Of a stretch of DNA of 41,607 nucleotides, positions 1-6,628 are shown one piece after another; positions within the stretch are counted from its first letter, which is position 1, and each line of letters begins with the position of its first letter. This DNA is from Comamonadaceae bacterium (GTDB lineage: Bacteria; Pseudomonadota; Gammaproteobacteria; Burkholderiales; Rhodocyclaceae): assembly GCA_029255645.1 (NCBI GenBank), contig JANLJE010000042.1:1-41607 (forward strand), given 5' to 3'. The notes beneath the pieces were generated by a model. It was not told the origin of the DNA. It was given only the letters and a program-made list of their open reading frames with translations, and did not search any database. Made by a program: the position numbers and the translations under genes.

Positions 1-258
1 CTTGTCACCGCCCCACACCCCCCGCCATTCCATGGCCGGGGGGGAGAGTCTGAGAGGGGGGGACGGTTCGCGTCCTGTTGTTTCCTGGTTACTTCGCTAT
101 AAGGGGATACTCAGGAAATCGCAAAACCCTTGTAAATACCAGGGTTCCCAGCCCCCGGTAAAAATGGTTTCCTAGGAAGCCCTTTCAAGGAAAGCCCCCG
201 GGGGAGCCGGGGGCCACAGCAGCAGAGAGAGAGACACGCGCGTGTCTCTCAAGGAAGA
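1..258. other. Non-coding left edge with GC-rich hairpins, downstream of the repA-like gene
   Basis: I see no gene in this stretch. It has several potential hairpins. One has a 7-bp GC stem (arms CCCCCCG at 18-24 and CGGGGGG at 37-43). Another pairs GCCCCCG with CGGGGGC across 194-214. There is a 10-bp palindrome TTCCTAGGAA at 169-178 and a 22-bp perfect palindrome next to the repA-like stop codon. In IncQ plasmids repC follows repA; no repC start is seen here. No iterons of 20 bp or so are evident. The hairpins could be terminators or single-strand initiation sites for the element's primase; neither is shown. Confidence 0.5.
229..250. repeat. 22-bp perfect palindrome just downstream of the repA-like gene
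   Basis: The arm GAGAGACACGC is followed directly by its reverse complement GCGTGTCTCTC, 8 bp beyond the repA-like stop codon. There is no T-run on the minus-strand side, so it is not a standard intrinsic terminator. It may be a protein-binding site, a cruciform or a 3'-end stabilizer. Confidence 0.7.
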
Positions 259-1326
259 TCAGGCGGCAAGTTTATACACAACGGCGTTTCCATCCCTAAA
301 CTTTTGGAGAAGCTTGGATTCCACAGCAGTAGCAATTGTTGCGTATGCAACGTCCCGCCCACACCGCAAGGCTTCTTTAATTGCATCAAGCAATTCCACT
401 GATTGCATCATCGAGCGTCCAATAAACGCAGTCTTGATTGCTTCAACTTGAGCAGTTGCTTTTGCTTGTTCGGCATCAACAAAGTAGAGGCTCTTACAGT
501 TCAATGACATTTCTGGTGGCTCTTCGACATTCCGGGCACTCCATGTCAGGGCATAACGTGCGCCTTGTCCCGCCCGCTTCGTCAAGATCATCGCTAGATC
601 AACTTCACCATGGATCGCGCTGCTGCCCCGGATGTCCGAAGCAACTTGTGGTCTGTTACTGTCTTCTGGGGGCTTCCTAGCATGGTGAACAACAATGCAT
701 GCTGAATCCCCTGACAACTCGCGCAATGCTTGCAAGACTTTCTTCATTGCTGGCGTCATTTCATCTTCATTATGACAACGTGCAAGCACGTCCCAGATCA
801 CAAGGTCGGGCTGATAATCAGCAATTTTTTTGCGCAGTGCTTCAACGTCTTTACCACCCGCAATTACGTCAATCGTCCTATAACCATGGATCGGCATGAG
901 CCGGTCATGTCTGTTGATTTCTGCGATGACATTTGGAACTCTACGTGTTTTGCGGATTTTTGCAGGAGTTGTTCCAGTTTGATACGCAAGCCGCCCGGCG
1001 AACCGCTTGCTACGGATTTCAAGATTTATATATGCGACACGGAATGGTTTCGCCACTTCCCATTTTAAAAAGGTGCCGCCCGATGCTACAGCAAGTGCAA
1101 TTTGCGATGCTAACAAAGATTTGCCCGCTTTCGGCGCACCCGCAATCAATACTTGGTCGCCGCGTTCGATCAGCCCTGTGATAATCCAATTGTCTGGTTT
1201 TTCAAGCTCAAGAAAATTATCCATCAGCATACCGCCTGCATAAATTCCATTTTTGTGTTTTGCAAAAACAACACCGATTACGTTGGCAATACTTGCGCAG
1301 CTTTCAAGAAAATTGCTATTCTTCAT
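259..1326 (-). CDS. RepA-like hexameric helicase/AAA ATPase of the mobile element
   Basis: A 355-residue RecA-fold ATPase of the RepA (IncQ, AAA_25) type. Walker A GAPKAGKS is at residues 63-70, a Walker B-like strand PDLVIWD ends at about residue 179, and VVHHARK at about 212-218 resembles the post-Walker B motif of RepA/RegA helicases. In RSF1010, RepA unwinds the origin with RepB primase and RepC. Here it follows the relaxase-primase gene by 89 bp on the same strand, which fits one replication/mobilization operon. The ATG has a good ribosome site (AAGGAG, 7 nt upstream). RepC was not found. It could instead be a generic phage or island ATPase, but the primase next door favours RepA. Confidence 0.8.
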   Translation of the reverse strand: MKNSNFLESCASIANVIGVVFAKHKNGIYAGGMLMDNFLELEKPDNWIITGLIERGDQVLIAGAPKAGKSLLASQIALAVASGGTFLKWEVAKPFRVAYINLEIRSKRFAGRLAYQTGTTPAKIRKTRRVPNVIAEINRHDRLMPIHGYRTIDVIAGGKDVEALRKKIADYQPDLVIWDVLARCHNEDEMTPAMKKVLQALRELSGDSACIVVHHARKPPEDSNRPQVASDIRGSSAIHGEVDLAMILTKRAGQGARYALTWSARNVEEPPEMSLNCKSLYFVDAEQAKATAQVEAIKTAFIGRSMMQSVELLDAIKEALRCGRDVAYATIATAVESKLLQKFRDGNAVVYKLAA

Positions 1327-1367
1327 TACATATCTCCTTCCGAGAGATTTAGATTCATTCTCATATG

Positions 1368-1393
1368 AGGGGACTGGTTGCAGCCAGTCCCTT
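1368..1393. other. Hairpin between the relaxase-primase and repA-like genes
   Basis: GGGACTGG (1370-1377) pairs with CCAGTCCC (1384-1391) around a 6-nt loop, and A-T and G-T pairs can extend the stem. T-rich sequence follows on the plus strand, the wrong direction for the surrounding minus-strand genes. It may act as an operator, as an mRNA element tuning repA, or as a block to antisense transcription. Confidence 0.5.
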
Positions 1394-1415
1394 TGCTTTT
1401 TGTTGTGGTGTGGTT

Positions 1416-3875
1416 TTACATTCCCAGTCCTCCCGTGCTGTATTGATATTCTTGATGGGGCTGGGGAGTCGGTGCCTTCAATGATTTTCGACTCGCAGCA
1501 GCCTCTACAGCCTTGGAAACCGTCCTATTGATGTAGTCGGCTTCATGCCCATGCTTCCGATCTGAGAGAGCTGGGGAGGTTGAATACAGGGCATTGCCCA
1601 AGCGTTCCGCCGACCATCCATTGCCCGCCAGTTCTCTACATGCGAGGTAATCCACCGCTGACCAGTCGGGTACTTTTCCCCGGCCATTGATCTTTGCCCA
1701 CCGCCTGATTTCCCGGGCCATGTCGCGCACATCATCAGGTGCTGCTGGCGTCATCAATGACAAAGTCTTACGGTCGAATCGCGCATGTTCAGCATGCGCT
1801 CGCACTTCTTCGGGTTCAGCCTCCGGGCCATGCTTGCACATGTCTTCTGGATCGGGTTCTGGCTTCTGTACTGCGGCAAGTTTCACGGCGTCACGCATGT
1901 CTTCAAGCTCTTGTGCTGCCGTCATGCAGACCGTGCCCAGGCTGCATTTTCCGAAGTCAAGACGTGTGAATTCGTTGTTCCTGTTGGGTTTCTTGTTCGC
2001 GAAGCCTGCGACCCGAAACACTTGGTCAATGCGTCCCGCTTGCCGGTCGCCCAGTCTTTCATTGATCGACAGTGCAAGCGCGTTTGCTGCTCGCTTTTCA
2101 AGCTTTGCAGCCGGTGATGCTGGATCGTGGTTTTTCCTGGGAACCTTCAAAATCGCTTGGTAATTTCCCGCTGATGACTCTTGAACAAGGCACGGCGTAT
2201 AGCCCGCGTTTTTGAGGGTTTCTGGCGTGGTGTCATCTACAAAAAGATAGTTGTACTCTGGTTCGTATGGACGCATGAACACATCAAAGCCGCGCCCATT
2301 TAGACCTGCAAGCCTGCCACTTTTGATGGCCTCTCGGACTTGCTCCGGTGTCCATTTAACCTCGCCGTTTTCTTGTCTCCACGTCTTCCGTTGAAAGCCG
2401 AATTTGCCCGCATCTGCATCGGGATGCAGCATGCCGCCTGCCCCCGTTGGATTCGTCACGGTACATCTGCTGGGGTCACGGTCGATCAGCATTATTCTGA
2501 TCTGCGTAGTGCTGGAAAAGCCAAGGGCGCGGCACTGGCGGTCCCAGGCAATCAGTTGGCGCTCTATCGCCGCGTTTGCTGGCGCTGGACTTCCTTGATG
2601 ATCGCTGCGCCCACCGCTTCGGGACTGAGTTTGTGGGATTGGACGGTCAAGCTGATTCCGGTCGTTATCAGTGCTGAGAGGATGCCGACGATCATCGCCA
2701 ATCCCAACCGCTCCCGAAGGCTGGGGGCTTGGGCTGACTTGGCGGCTTGCGCCAAGTCCAGACCATGTGACTGAAGGTGTGCCGCTGTCTGTTGCACGGC
2801 TGCTGCTGCTTGCTGAACTGATGCTACCGACTGAGTCACGTTCTGTGCCATCTCTGTCAAAGCTTGGCGTGATGCTTGGGGTATCGCATCCGCTTGCTGC
2901 GCCAACTGCTGGCCGAGTATCGAAAGCGTTGTTGCCAGTTCTGAAAGCTCTTGATGAGTCACGGGCACGGCGGCTGATGATTGCTTCAAAATCCCGGTCT
3001 TCGACATATTCAATGCCTCCTTTGATTAGGCTGTTGAAGCCGTATTTCTTGCCAAAGTCTGACCCTTTGATTTGGCCGCCATCCGGGCAACGTACCGAAT
3101 AGCCTGAGCATTTGCCTTGGGTGCCATTTGGCACAATTTCATAACCTTCGTTGGATTCGATGGCATCGAAAAATTCCGGGATCGTCGTTGCCGTCGTCCG
3201 TGCGTTTTCAAGGATATGGAGGGCTAGTGCCTTCGGGCTTGCTTCGCCGGTTCTAGCTGTAATTTCCAATTCGGCGCGGCTTGGTGCAGCCACCTTGATT
3301 TCTCTTGCCGGGTCAGTCTTGGCAACTGCTTTGCGTTGTGTCACACGCTCTAAACCGCGTTCGATCTCAAGACGTTCCATCGCGCCTTCCCACAGCCTGT
3401 AGTCATGGCGTGGGTTCCAAATCTTGCCGTGCGAACCCACAGAACTGGCAAGGAAATGGACGTGCAAGCATGTTGAATCGCCATGTACGGCATACAGCAC
3501 AGGACGATCTCCAGGCATAACTTCTTTGACCACCTGCCTAGTGATTTCCAATGCTTGTGCAGGGGTCAGTTTCTTTGAGTCTTCCTCAGAAAATGACACT
3601 GAACCGCTCTGAAACAGGCTTTTGGGTGGGGGCTTTCCGCCCCGCGCCTGCTCGATCCATTGGAGGAGCTTTTCGGCGATTGAATCCGCAAATGCTTTGC
3701 AGGCTTTGCGCTTGTTGTGTTGGGGGATGGGGCCGGTAAGCAAGTGGTCACTTTGGACAAGTAAAACCCGCTCACCTTTTATATACTCTGCGTGGTCCTT
3801 CGCACTGACCATGTACTGTGCATACTGCCGAATGTCGGCGGCTGTGTCGCCTCCTTTACAGGTGTCAGTTATCAT
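1416..3875 (-). CDS. Relaxase-primase fusion (MobA/RepB-like)
   Basis: An 819-residue protein in three parts. Residues 1-300 form a MobA/VirD2-type relaxase with candidate nicking tyrosines Y18/Y21 and the metal-binding H-x-D-x4-H-x-H motif at H131, D133, H138, H140. Residues 300-440 are a Ser/Pro/Asp-rich linker. Residues 450-650 resemble the RSF1010 RepB' primase (YLFVDDTT with the acidic pair at 547-548, QESSAGNYQAILKV, VAGFANKKPNRN). It should nick oriT during transfer and prime leading-strand synthesis during replication. The ATG is chosen because GGGAGG lies just upstream and it overlaps the mobC stop by 11 bp. An upstream start is possible but would run deep into mobC. Confidence 0.87.
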   Translation of the reverse strand: MITDTCKGGDTAADIRQYAQYMVSAKDHAEYIKGERVLLVQSDHLLTGPIPQHNKRKACKAFADSIAEKLLQWIEQARGGKPPPKSLFQSGSVSFSEEDSKKLTPAQALEITRQVVKEVMPGDRPVLYAVHGDSTCLHVHFLASSVGSHGKIWNPRHDYRLWEGAMERLEIERGLERVTQRKAVAKTDPAREIKVAAPSRAELEITARTGEASPKALALHILENARTTATTIPEFFDAIESNEGYEIVPNGTQGKCSGYSVRCPDGGQIKGSDFGKKYGFNSLIKGGIEYVEDRDFEAIISRRARDSSRAFRTGNNAFDTRPAVGAASGCDTPSITPSFDRDGTERDSVGSISSASSSSRATDSGTPSVTWSGLGASRQVSPSPQPSGAVGIGDDRRHPLSTDNDRNQLDRPIPQTQSRSGGRSDHQGSPAPANAAIERQLIAWDRQCRALGFSSTTQIRIMLIDRDPSRCTVTNPTGAGGMLHPDADAGKFGFQRKTWRQENGEVKWTPEQVREAIKSGRLAGLNGRGFDVFMRPYEPEYNYLFVDDTTPETLKNAGYTPCLVQESSAGNYQAILKVPRKNHDPASPAAKLEKRAANALALSINERLGDRQAGRIDQVFRVAGFANKKPNRNNEFTRLDFGKCSLGTVCMTAAQELEDMRDAVKLAAVQKPEPDPEDMCKHGPEAEPEEVRAHAEHARFDRKTLSLMTPAAPDDVRDMAREIRRWAKINGRGKVPDWSAVDYLACRELAGNGWSAERLGNALYSTSPALSDRKHGHEADYINRTVSKAVEAAASRKSLKAPTPQPHQEYQYSTGGLGM
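2564..3007 (-). CDS. MobB-like membrane protein nested out of frame in the relaxase gene
   Basis: A 147-residue ORF lying wholly inside the relaxase gene in another frame. The N-terminal 90 residues are Gln/Ala/Ser-rich and helical, probably coiled coil (QQLAQQADAIPQASRQAL, VASVQQAAAAVQQTA). One hydrophobic segment follows at about 102-123 (LGLAMIVGILSALITTGIS), then a short tail. RSF1010 MobB has the same plan, a helical region plus one membrane segment, and is likewise nested in mobA. GGAGG stands 8 nt before the ATG at 3007; a TTG six bases upstream is too close to it. The overlap falls exactly over the relaxase linker (residues 290-438), where double coding is tolerable. Similarity to MobB is by architecture. 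Confidence 0.75.
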   Translation of the reverse strand: MSKTGILKQSSAAVPVTHQELSELATTLSILGQQLAQQADAIPQASRQALTEMAQNVTQSVASVQQAAAAVQQTAAHLQSHGLDLAQAAKSAQAPSLRERLGLAMIVGILSALITTGISLTVQSHKLSPEAVGAAIIKEVQRQQTRR

Positions 3876-4227
3876 TAACGATCCTCCCTGATAGCCTCGA
3901 ACCGAGTATGTCAAGTGCCTGATGACATGCTTCGATTGCTTGCATGATTTCAAAACTACAGGGGGTGTTGCCGGTGTTGAGGCGGTAAGCAATCTGGTTC
4001 AGATTGTTGCCCCATGCCGCCAACTCGCGGAGCAATTCACTGTTGATTGCTGGTGGCCGTGTATGGATTTGGATACCTGCCGCCGTTTCACGAATGAGGT
4101 CAGACGCTGAACGGCACGTTTCCTGGCATGCTTGCATCAACTGGGCATGCTCGTACTCCGTGAAACGCACGGTCACAGGCTTGCAACGATCTTGAGAGGG
4201 GCGTCCGCCTTTGTTTTGGGTGCTCAT
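3865..4227 (-). CDS. MobC-like relaxosome accessory protein
   Basis: 120 residues. A basic N-terminus and an RHH-like segment (VTVRFTEYEHAQLMQAC) are followed by the MobC-type helical region with WGNNLNQIAYRLN. MobC proteins bind oriT and help the relaxase open the strands at the nick. The ATG has GGGAGGT 6 nt upstream and overlaps the alpA-like stop as ATGA. The gene's 3' end overlaps the relaxase start by 11 bp, so the three genes are probably translationally coupled. An upstream in-frame start within alpA was rejected because it lacks a comparable ribosome site. Confidence 0.8.
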   Translation of the reverse strand: MSTQNKGGRPSQDRCKPVTVRFTEYEHAQLMQACQETCRSASDLIRETAAGIQIHTRPPAINSELLRELAAWGNNLNQIAYRLNTGNTPCSFEIMQAIEACHQALDILGSRLSGRIVNDN

Positions 4228-4427
4228 GGCCGCACCTCCCTTGTACTGCTTTGGGTGTGTGATCGCAGCCAAGCTTGAACAGCCTGGGAATCAAATAAGT
4301 AACGACGGTCCCCGGGGATTTTGATTACAGGCGGAATCGAATCCCGGTTGTGATGCACTCGGACATGCAAAGCTCCTGGAGTGGTGTGCAGGATAGCGGC
4401 AAGGTCCGCCAATGTGAGAAGGGGCAT
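4224..4427 (-). CDS. AlpA/excisionase-like HTH protein
   Basis: 67 residues with a winged/MerR-like helix-turn-helix (LTLADLAAILHTTPGALHVRV then IPPVIKIPGDRRYLFD and AVQAWLRSH), the usual form of AlpA/Xis-type DNA-binding proteins. Such proteins regulate an adjacent integrase or bend the attachment site for excision. Here it leads the mob operon and lies 184 bp downstream of the integrase stop. The start is the ATG preceded by GGAG at 9 nt; a longer reading reaching back to 4526 has no good ribosome site. It may control both the integrase and the mob genes, though only its fold class is supported by sequence. Confidence 0.78.
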   Translation of the reverse strand: MPLLTLADLAAILHTTPGALHVRVHHNRDSIPPVIKIPGDRRYLFDSQAVQAWLRSHTQSSTREVRP

Positions 4428-4611
4428 GGTTCGTATCTCCAAACAACTTGTGTGACACCCAGACGAAAAAACATCTGGAATGGCACGGTGTCTGTTCGGT
4501 GCGAACCGTGTGCTACTTACTGGCAACCCTCACTGCATGTATTGAGACTACCGATAGCATCGCTTTTCAGCGTTGTTGAGCCACGTCTCACATTGCGGCT
4601 TTTTTAGAAGA
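4428..4611. promoter_or_regulatory. Intergenic region with inverted repeats: likely mob operon promoter/operator, candidate oriT
   Basis: This is the only sizeable gap between genes of the element. It holds an inverted repeat CCAGA/TCTGG around an A-rich loop (4459-4478), CACGGT/ACCGTG (4484-4510), and inside that GTTCG/CGAAC (4494-4506). AlpA-type proteins and MobC both bind such sites. On the minus strand CAGTAAGTAGCAC (4512-4524) faintly resembles the IncQ nick region, which contains TAAGTGCGCC; this is too weak to call. A transcript start for alpA-mobC-relaxase is expected here. No convincing -35/-10 pair was found. Confidence 0.4.
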
Positions 4612-6192
4612 TCATGCTTTTTTGATCTTGTCAATCGTTTGTTTGTGTTTTTGTGGCTTTCTTGAACTTAGTCTTGCGCCCGGCCTTGTTGCGTCGAGCC
4701 GTCCATTGAACTGGGGGTGTTGGAGGTTCCATCCCAAAAGCTCGACATATTTAACAAGGGATGGTGGAGGCACTTGCCCGCCGTACATTGCATACGTGTC
4801 CGGCCCCTCCTTTTTGTCCGTTGCGCTCCCTGTGTGGCCGCAAATTGATGCTGCATGTGTTTCGGGAACTTCATTCACCTTGAAAACCTGCACGACGGTG
4901 TGGCGAAGGCTGTGCATGTCCAAACCCCTGCGCTTGATGCCAGTGGTTTTCAGGTATTTTCCGTACCAGTTCCCTACATATTTTTTATCAAGCCCAGGAA
5001 AAAGGCGTACATCCCCCTGCCGCCTCCTTGCTTCCACGTAGTCAAGGAAGCCAAGGGACACCAGTTGAGAATGAATCGGAACGATCCTGCGGCTACCCTT
5101 GTTCTTTAGGCGCTTTCCGGTTTCGGGATCGTCAATGATATGTATGCAGGGAATTCCTTCAATCTCTTTGACGTCAGACGTCAAAAGCTGCGTGACTTCG
5201 TTAAGACGTGCGCCTGTGTATAGAAGCATTGTAGGAATCCAGTATTTGCCGGGATCATCAGCGGTCATGGCTGAAAAATCAGGCCCCTCAAAAACAGCTT
5301 TGAGTTCGTCCGTGGTGTATGGACTTTTCGGGATCGTGGTTTTTTCTTCCCCTGACAAAATGCCTGTCCATGGGTTTTTGCTCACCCAGTCGTTTTCTAA
5401 AGCGTAAGAAAAGAGACCAGACCAGACCGAGACATAGCTTGAGATCGTCATGCTCGACAGGGTTTTGATTGCCTCGCCTTTTGCCCTTGCAGCCATTTGC
5501 TGTTCTGCAATTTTCTCAATCGACATGCCGCGCAGGGCGGGAGTGCGTGTCCATCCCGGGGGGAGGATGCGGAGAGTGTCTAAGACTTGCTCTGCACTTT
5601 TCCGAGTGAATGATTGGAGGGGGGCATCATTTCCTGCGATAGAGGCAAGGACTCCAAGTGCTGCGGTTTTTTCTTTCCGCCGACTATCAAGCTCCCATCC
5701 CTTTGCATACTTGCCCAACTTGTTCGGTTTGTTGCGTGACTCGATGTAGTCAGAGAGCAAGGCTTGAAGCGTTACCGGACCATGTGCCATGGTTGGCGCA
5801 TTGGATGGCGTAGGGGCGGCAGTGGCTTGCTGTGCTGCAACGATTTTGAGTGCTTCTAACGCTGCCGCACGTTCAGCCGCATTGTTCGGGTCTGACTCAA
5901 TCTTTACCCCATTCCACTCAATCTTGAGGCCCATACCCTGGAGGCCGTAGCGCTTAATTCGCTCAATGTCGATCATTGCAGTGCTGGGGTCGGAGTGAAA
6001 GGCTGAATCGTAATGCACAGCAAGAGCGGAGGCTAGACGGTATGCCTCTCTGACATTGCCAGTCCCCAGGGAATGCCGGATTTCAGACTTGCCTAATACT
6101 TCAATCAGCGGCGTTGGAACACGCTGACGGAAATAATAAATCGAACCCCGGCGCATCAAGTGCGCCGGGATGCGTCCCAGTTTGTGCCTCAT
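4612..6192 (-). CDS. int: Tyrosine site-specific integrase (DUF6538-type N-terminus)
   Basis: 526 residues. The N-terminal segment (RRGSIYYFRQRVP...RHSLGTGNVREAYRLA) matches the DUF6538 arm-binding domain of phage-like integrases. A SAM-like core-binding region spans about 140-280 and the catalytic domain about 290-480. Catalytic residues are visible: R329 (TGARLNEV), H427-S-L-R430, H453 (CGHTG) and a nucleophile at Y470 or Y467 (TYAMYG). All key residues are present, so it is probably active. Its N-terminus faces the chromosome junction at the DUF2782 gene. The ATG at 6192 has only a weak upstream purine tract. It should catalyse integration and excision at that site. Confidence 0.92.
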   Translation of the reverse strand: MRHKLGRIPAHLMRRGSIYYFRQRVPTPLIEVLGKSEIRHSLGTGNVREAYRLASALAVHYDSAFHSDPSTAMIDIERIKRYGLQGMGLKIEWNGVKIESDPNNAAERAAALEALKIVAAQQATAAPTPSNAPTMAHGPVTLQALLSDYIESRNKPNKLGKYAKGWELDSRRKEKTAALGVLASIAGNDAPLQSFTRKSAEQVLDTLRILPPGWTRTPALRGMSIEKIAEQQMAARAKGEAIKTLSSMTISSYVSVWSGLFSYALENDWVSKNPWTGILSGEEKTTIPKSPYTTDELKAVFEGPDFSAMTADDPGKYWIPTMLLYTGARLNEVTQLLTSDVKEIEGIPCIHIIDDPETGKRLKNKGSRRIVPIHSQLVSLGFLDYVEARRRQGDVRLFPGLDKKYVGNWYGKYLKTTGIKRRGLDMHSLRHTVVQVFKVNEVPETHAASICGHTGSATDKKEGPDTYAMYGGQVPPPSLVKYVELLGWNLQHPQFNGRLDATRPGARLSSRKPQKHKQTIDKIKKA

Positions 6193-6240
6193 TTGTGCCC
6201 CACTTCATAAAAAATTTGAAGAGGGACCGAGAAAAACTAG

Positions 6241-6264
6241 AAAAATCTGAGAGTTACACTCAGA
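6241..6264 (-). terminator. Weak intrinsic terminator at the end of the DUF2782 gene
   Basis: Reading on the minus strand, TCTGAG pairs with CTCAGA across a 7-nt loop and is followed by TTTTT. The stop codon of the DUF2782 gene lies within the first arm. The stem is short and half AT, so efficiency may be modest. It sits at the junction with the mobile element and could have been supplied by the insertion. Confidence 0.45.
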
Positions 6265-6598
6265 AGGTGCCGATGACCCACATCGGCACCCTGACCCCGG
6301 AGACGGCGGAACTACGGCTTTCCAGAGTGCCGTCACCGTCATTGTCCACCAGGTAATAGGGCTCGCCCACTTCCGGAACGATCTTCACCATGTACAGCTT
6401 GCCATGGATGCGAAACTCCTGAACCGTGCCACGCTCCTCCTTGCGGATGGTCACCTGGGGTTCCAGGGCTTCGTCGAAGGGCTGCATGTCGGGCGGCGGC
6501 GGCGGCACGGCGGGCAGGGGTTCCAGGTCGGCAGGACGATCCGCCTGGGCCCAGGCGGCGGGAGCTGCGATCAGCAGGGAAAGAAGCAGGCGGCGCAT
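6260..6598 (-). CDS. DUF2782 family secreted protein
   Basis: 112 residues with a Sec signal peptide (MRRLLLSLLIAAPAAWAQA, cleavage expected after AQA), a Pro-rich stretch and a beta-rich domain (EFRIHGKLYMVKIVPEVGEPYYLVD, DGDGTLE). DUF2782 proteins are small exported proteins of unknown function, found in beta/gammaproteobacteria next to polA and usually the homoserine kinase gene thrB. Here thrB is not next to it; the mobile element occupies that position. The reading frame appears complete, so the insertion, if it used the 3' end, preserved the C-terminus or supplied equivalent codons. Confidence 0.8.
   Translation of the reverse strand: MRRLLLSLLIAAPAAWAQADRPADLEPLPAVPPPPPDMQPFDEALEPQVTIRKEERGTVQEFRIHGKLYMVKIVPEVGEPYYLVDNDGDGTLESRSSAVSGVRVPMWVIGTF
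6266..6290. repeat. 25-bp palindromic site in the 3' end of the DUF2782 gene: candidate attachment-site core
   Basis: A perfect 10-bp inverted repeat, GGTGCCGATG and CATCGGCACC, flanks a 5-bp spacer ACCCA. It encodes the last residues of DUF2782 (VPMWVIGT). Tyrosine integrases recombine at short inverted arms around a central spacer, and the integrase gene starts only about 75 bp away. The matching copy at the far end of the element is outside the window, so this is an inference. A simple structural hairpin is the alternative. Confidence 0.4.
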
Positions 6599-6628
6599 AG
6601 GGTTCCTCTAGACAGGCGGCGGATTCTA

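Larger units (their letters stand above)
1..6265 (-). mobile_element. Integrated mobilizable element with IncQ-like Mob/Rep module (partial, left end outside window)
   Basis: All six genes here lie on the minus strand and are visibly more AT-rich than the chromosome to the right. They encode integrase, AlpA-like regulator, MobC-like protein, relaxase-primase fusion, nested MobB-like protein and RepA-like ATPase. The integrase is the outermost gene and starts about 70 bp from the stop codon of the chromosomal DUF2782 gene, so the right boundary is placed near that stop. No type IV secretion genes are seen, which suggests mobilization by a helper rather than self-transfer. The left boundary and any cargo are not in the window. 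The exact right junction is inferred, not proven. Confidence 0.85.

Noticed and set aside
3876-3992. Longer relaxase reading starting inside mobC
   Set aside because: The extra residues have no relaxase similarity, while the ATG at 3875 has GGGAGG at proper spacing and overlaps the mobC stop in the usual coupled way.
6193-6259. tRNA gene as the integration target
   Set aside because: The 67-bp AT-rich gap beside the integrase cannot form a cloverleaf and has no T-loop consensus; the neighbouring target is a protein gene.
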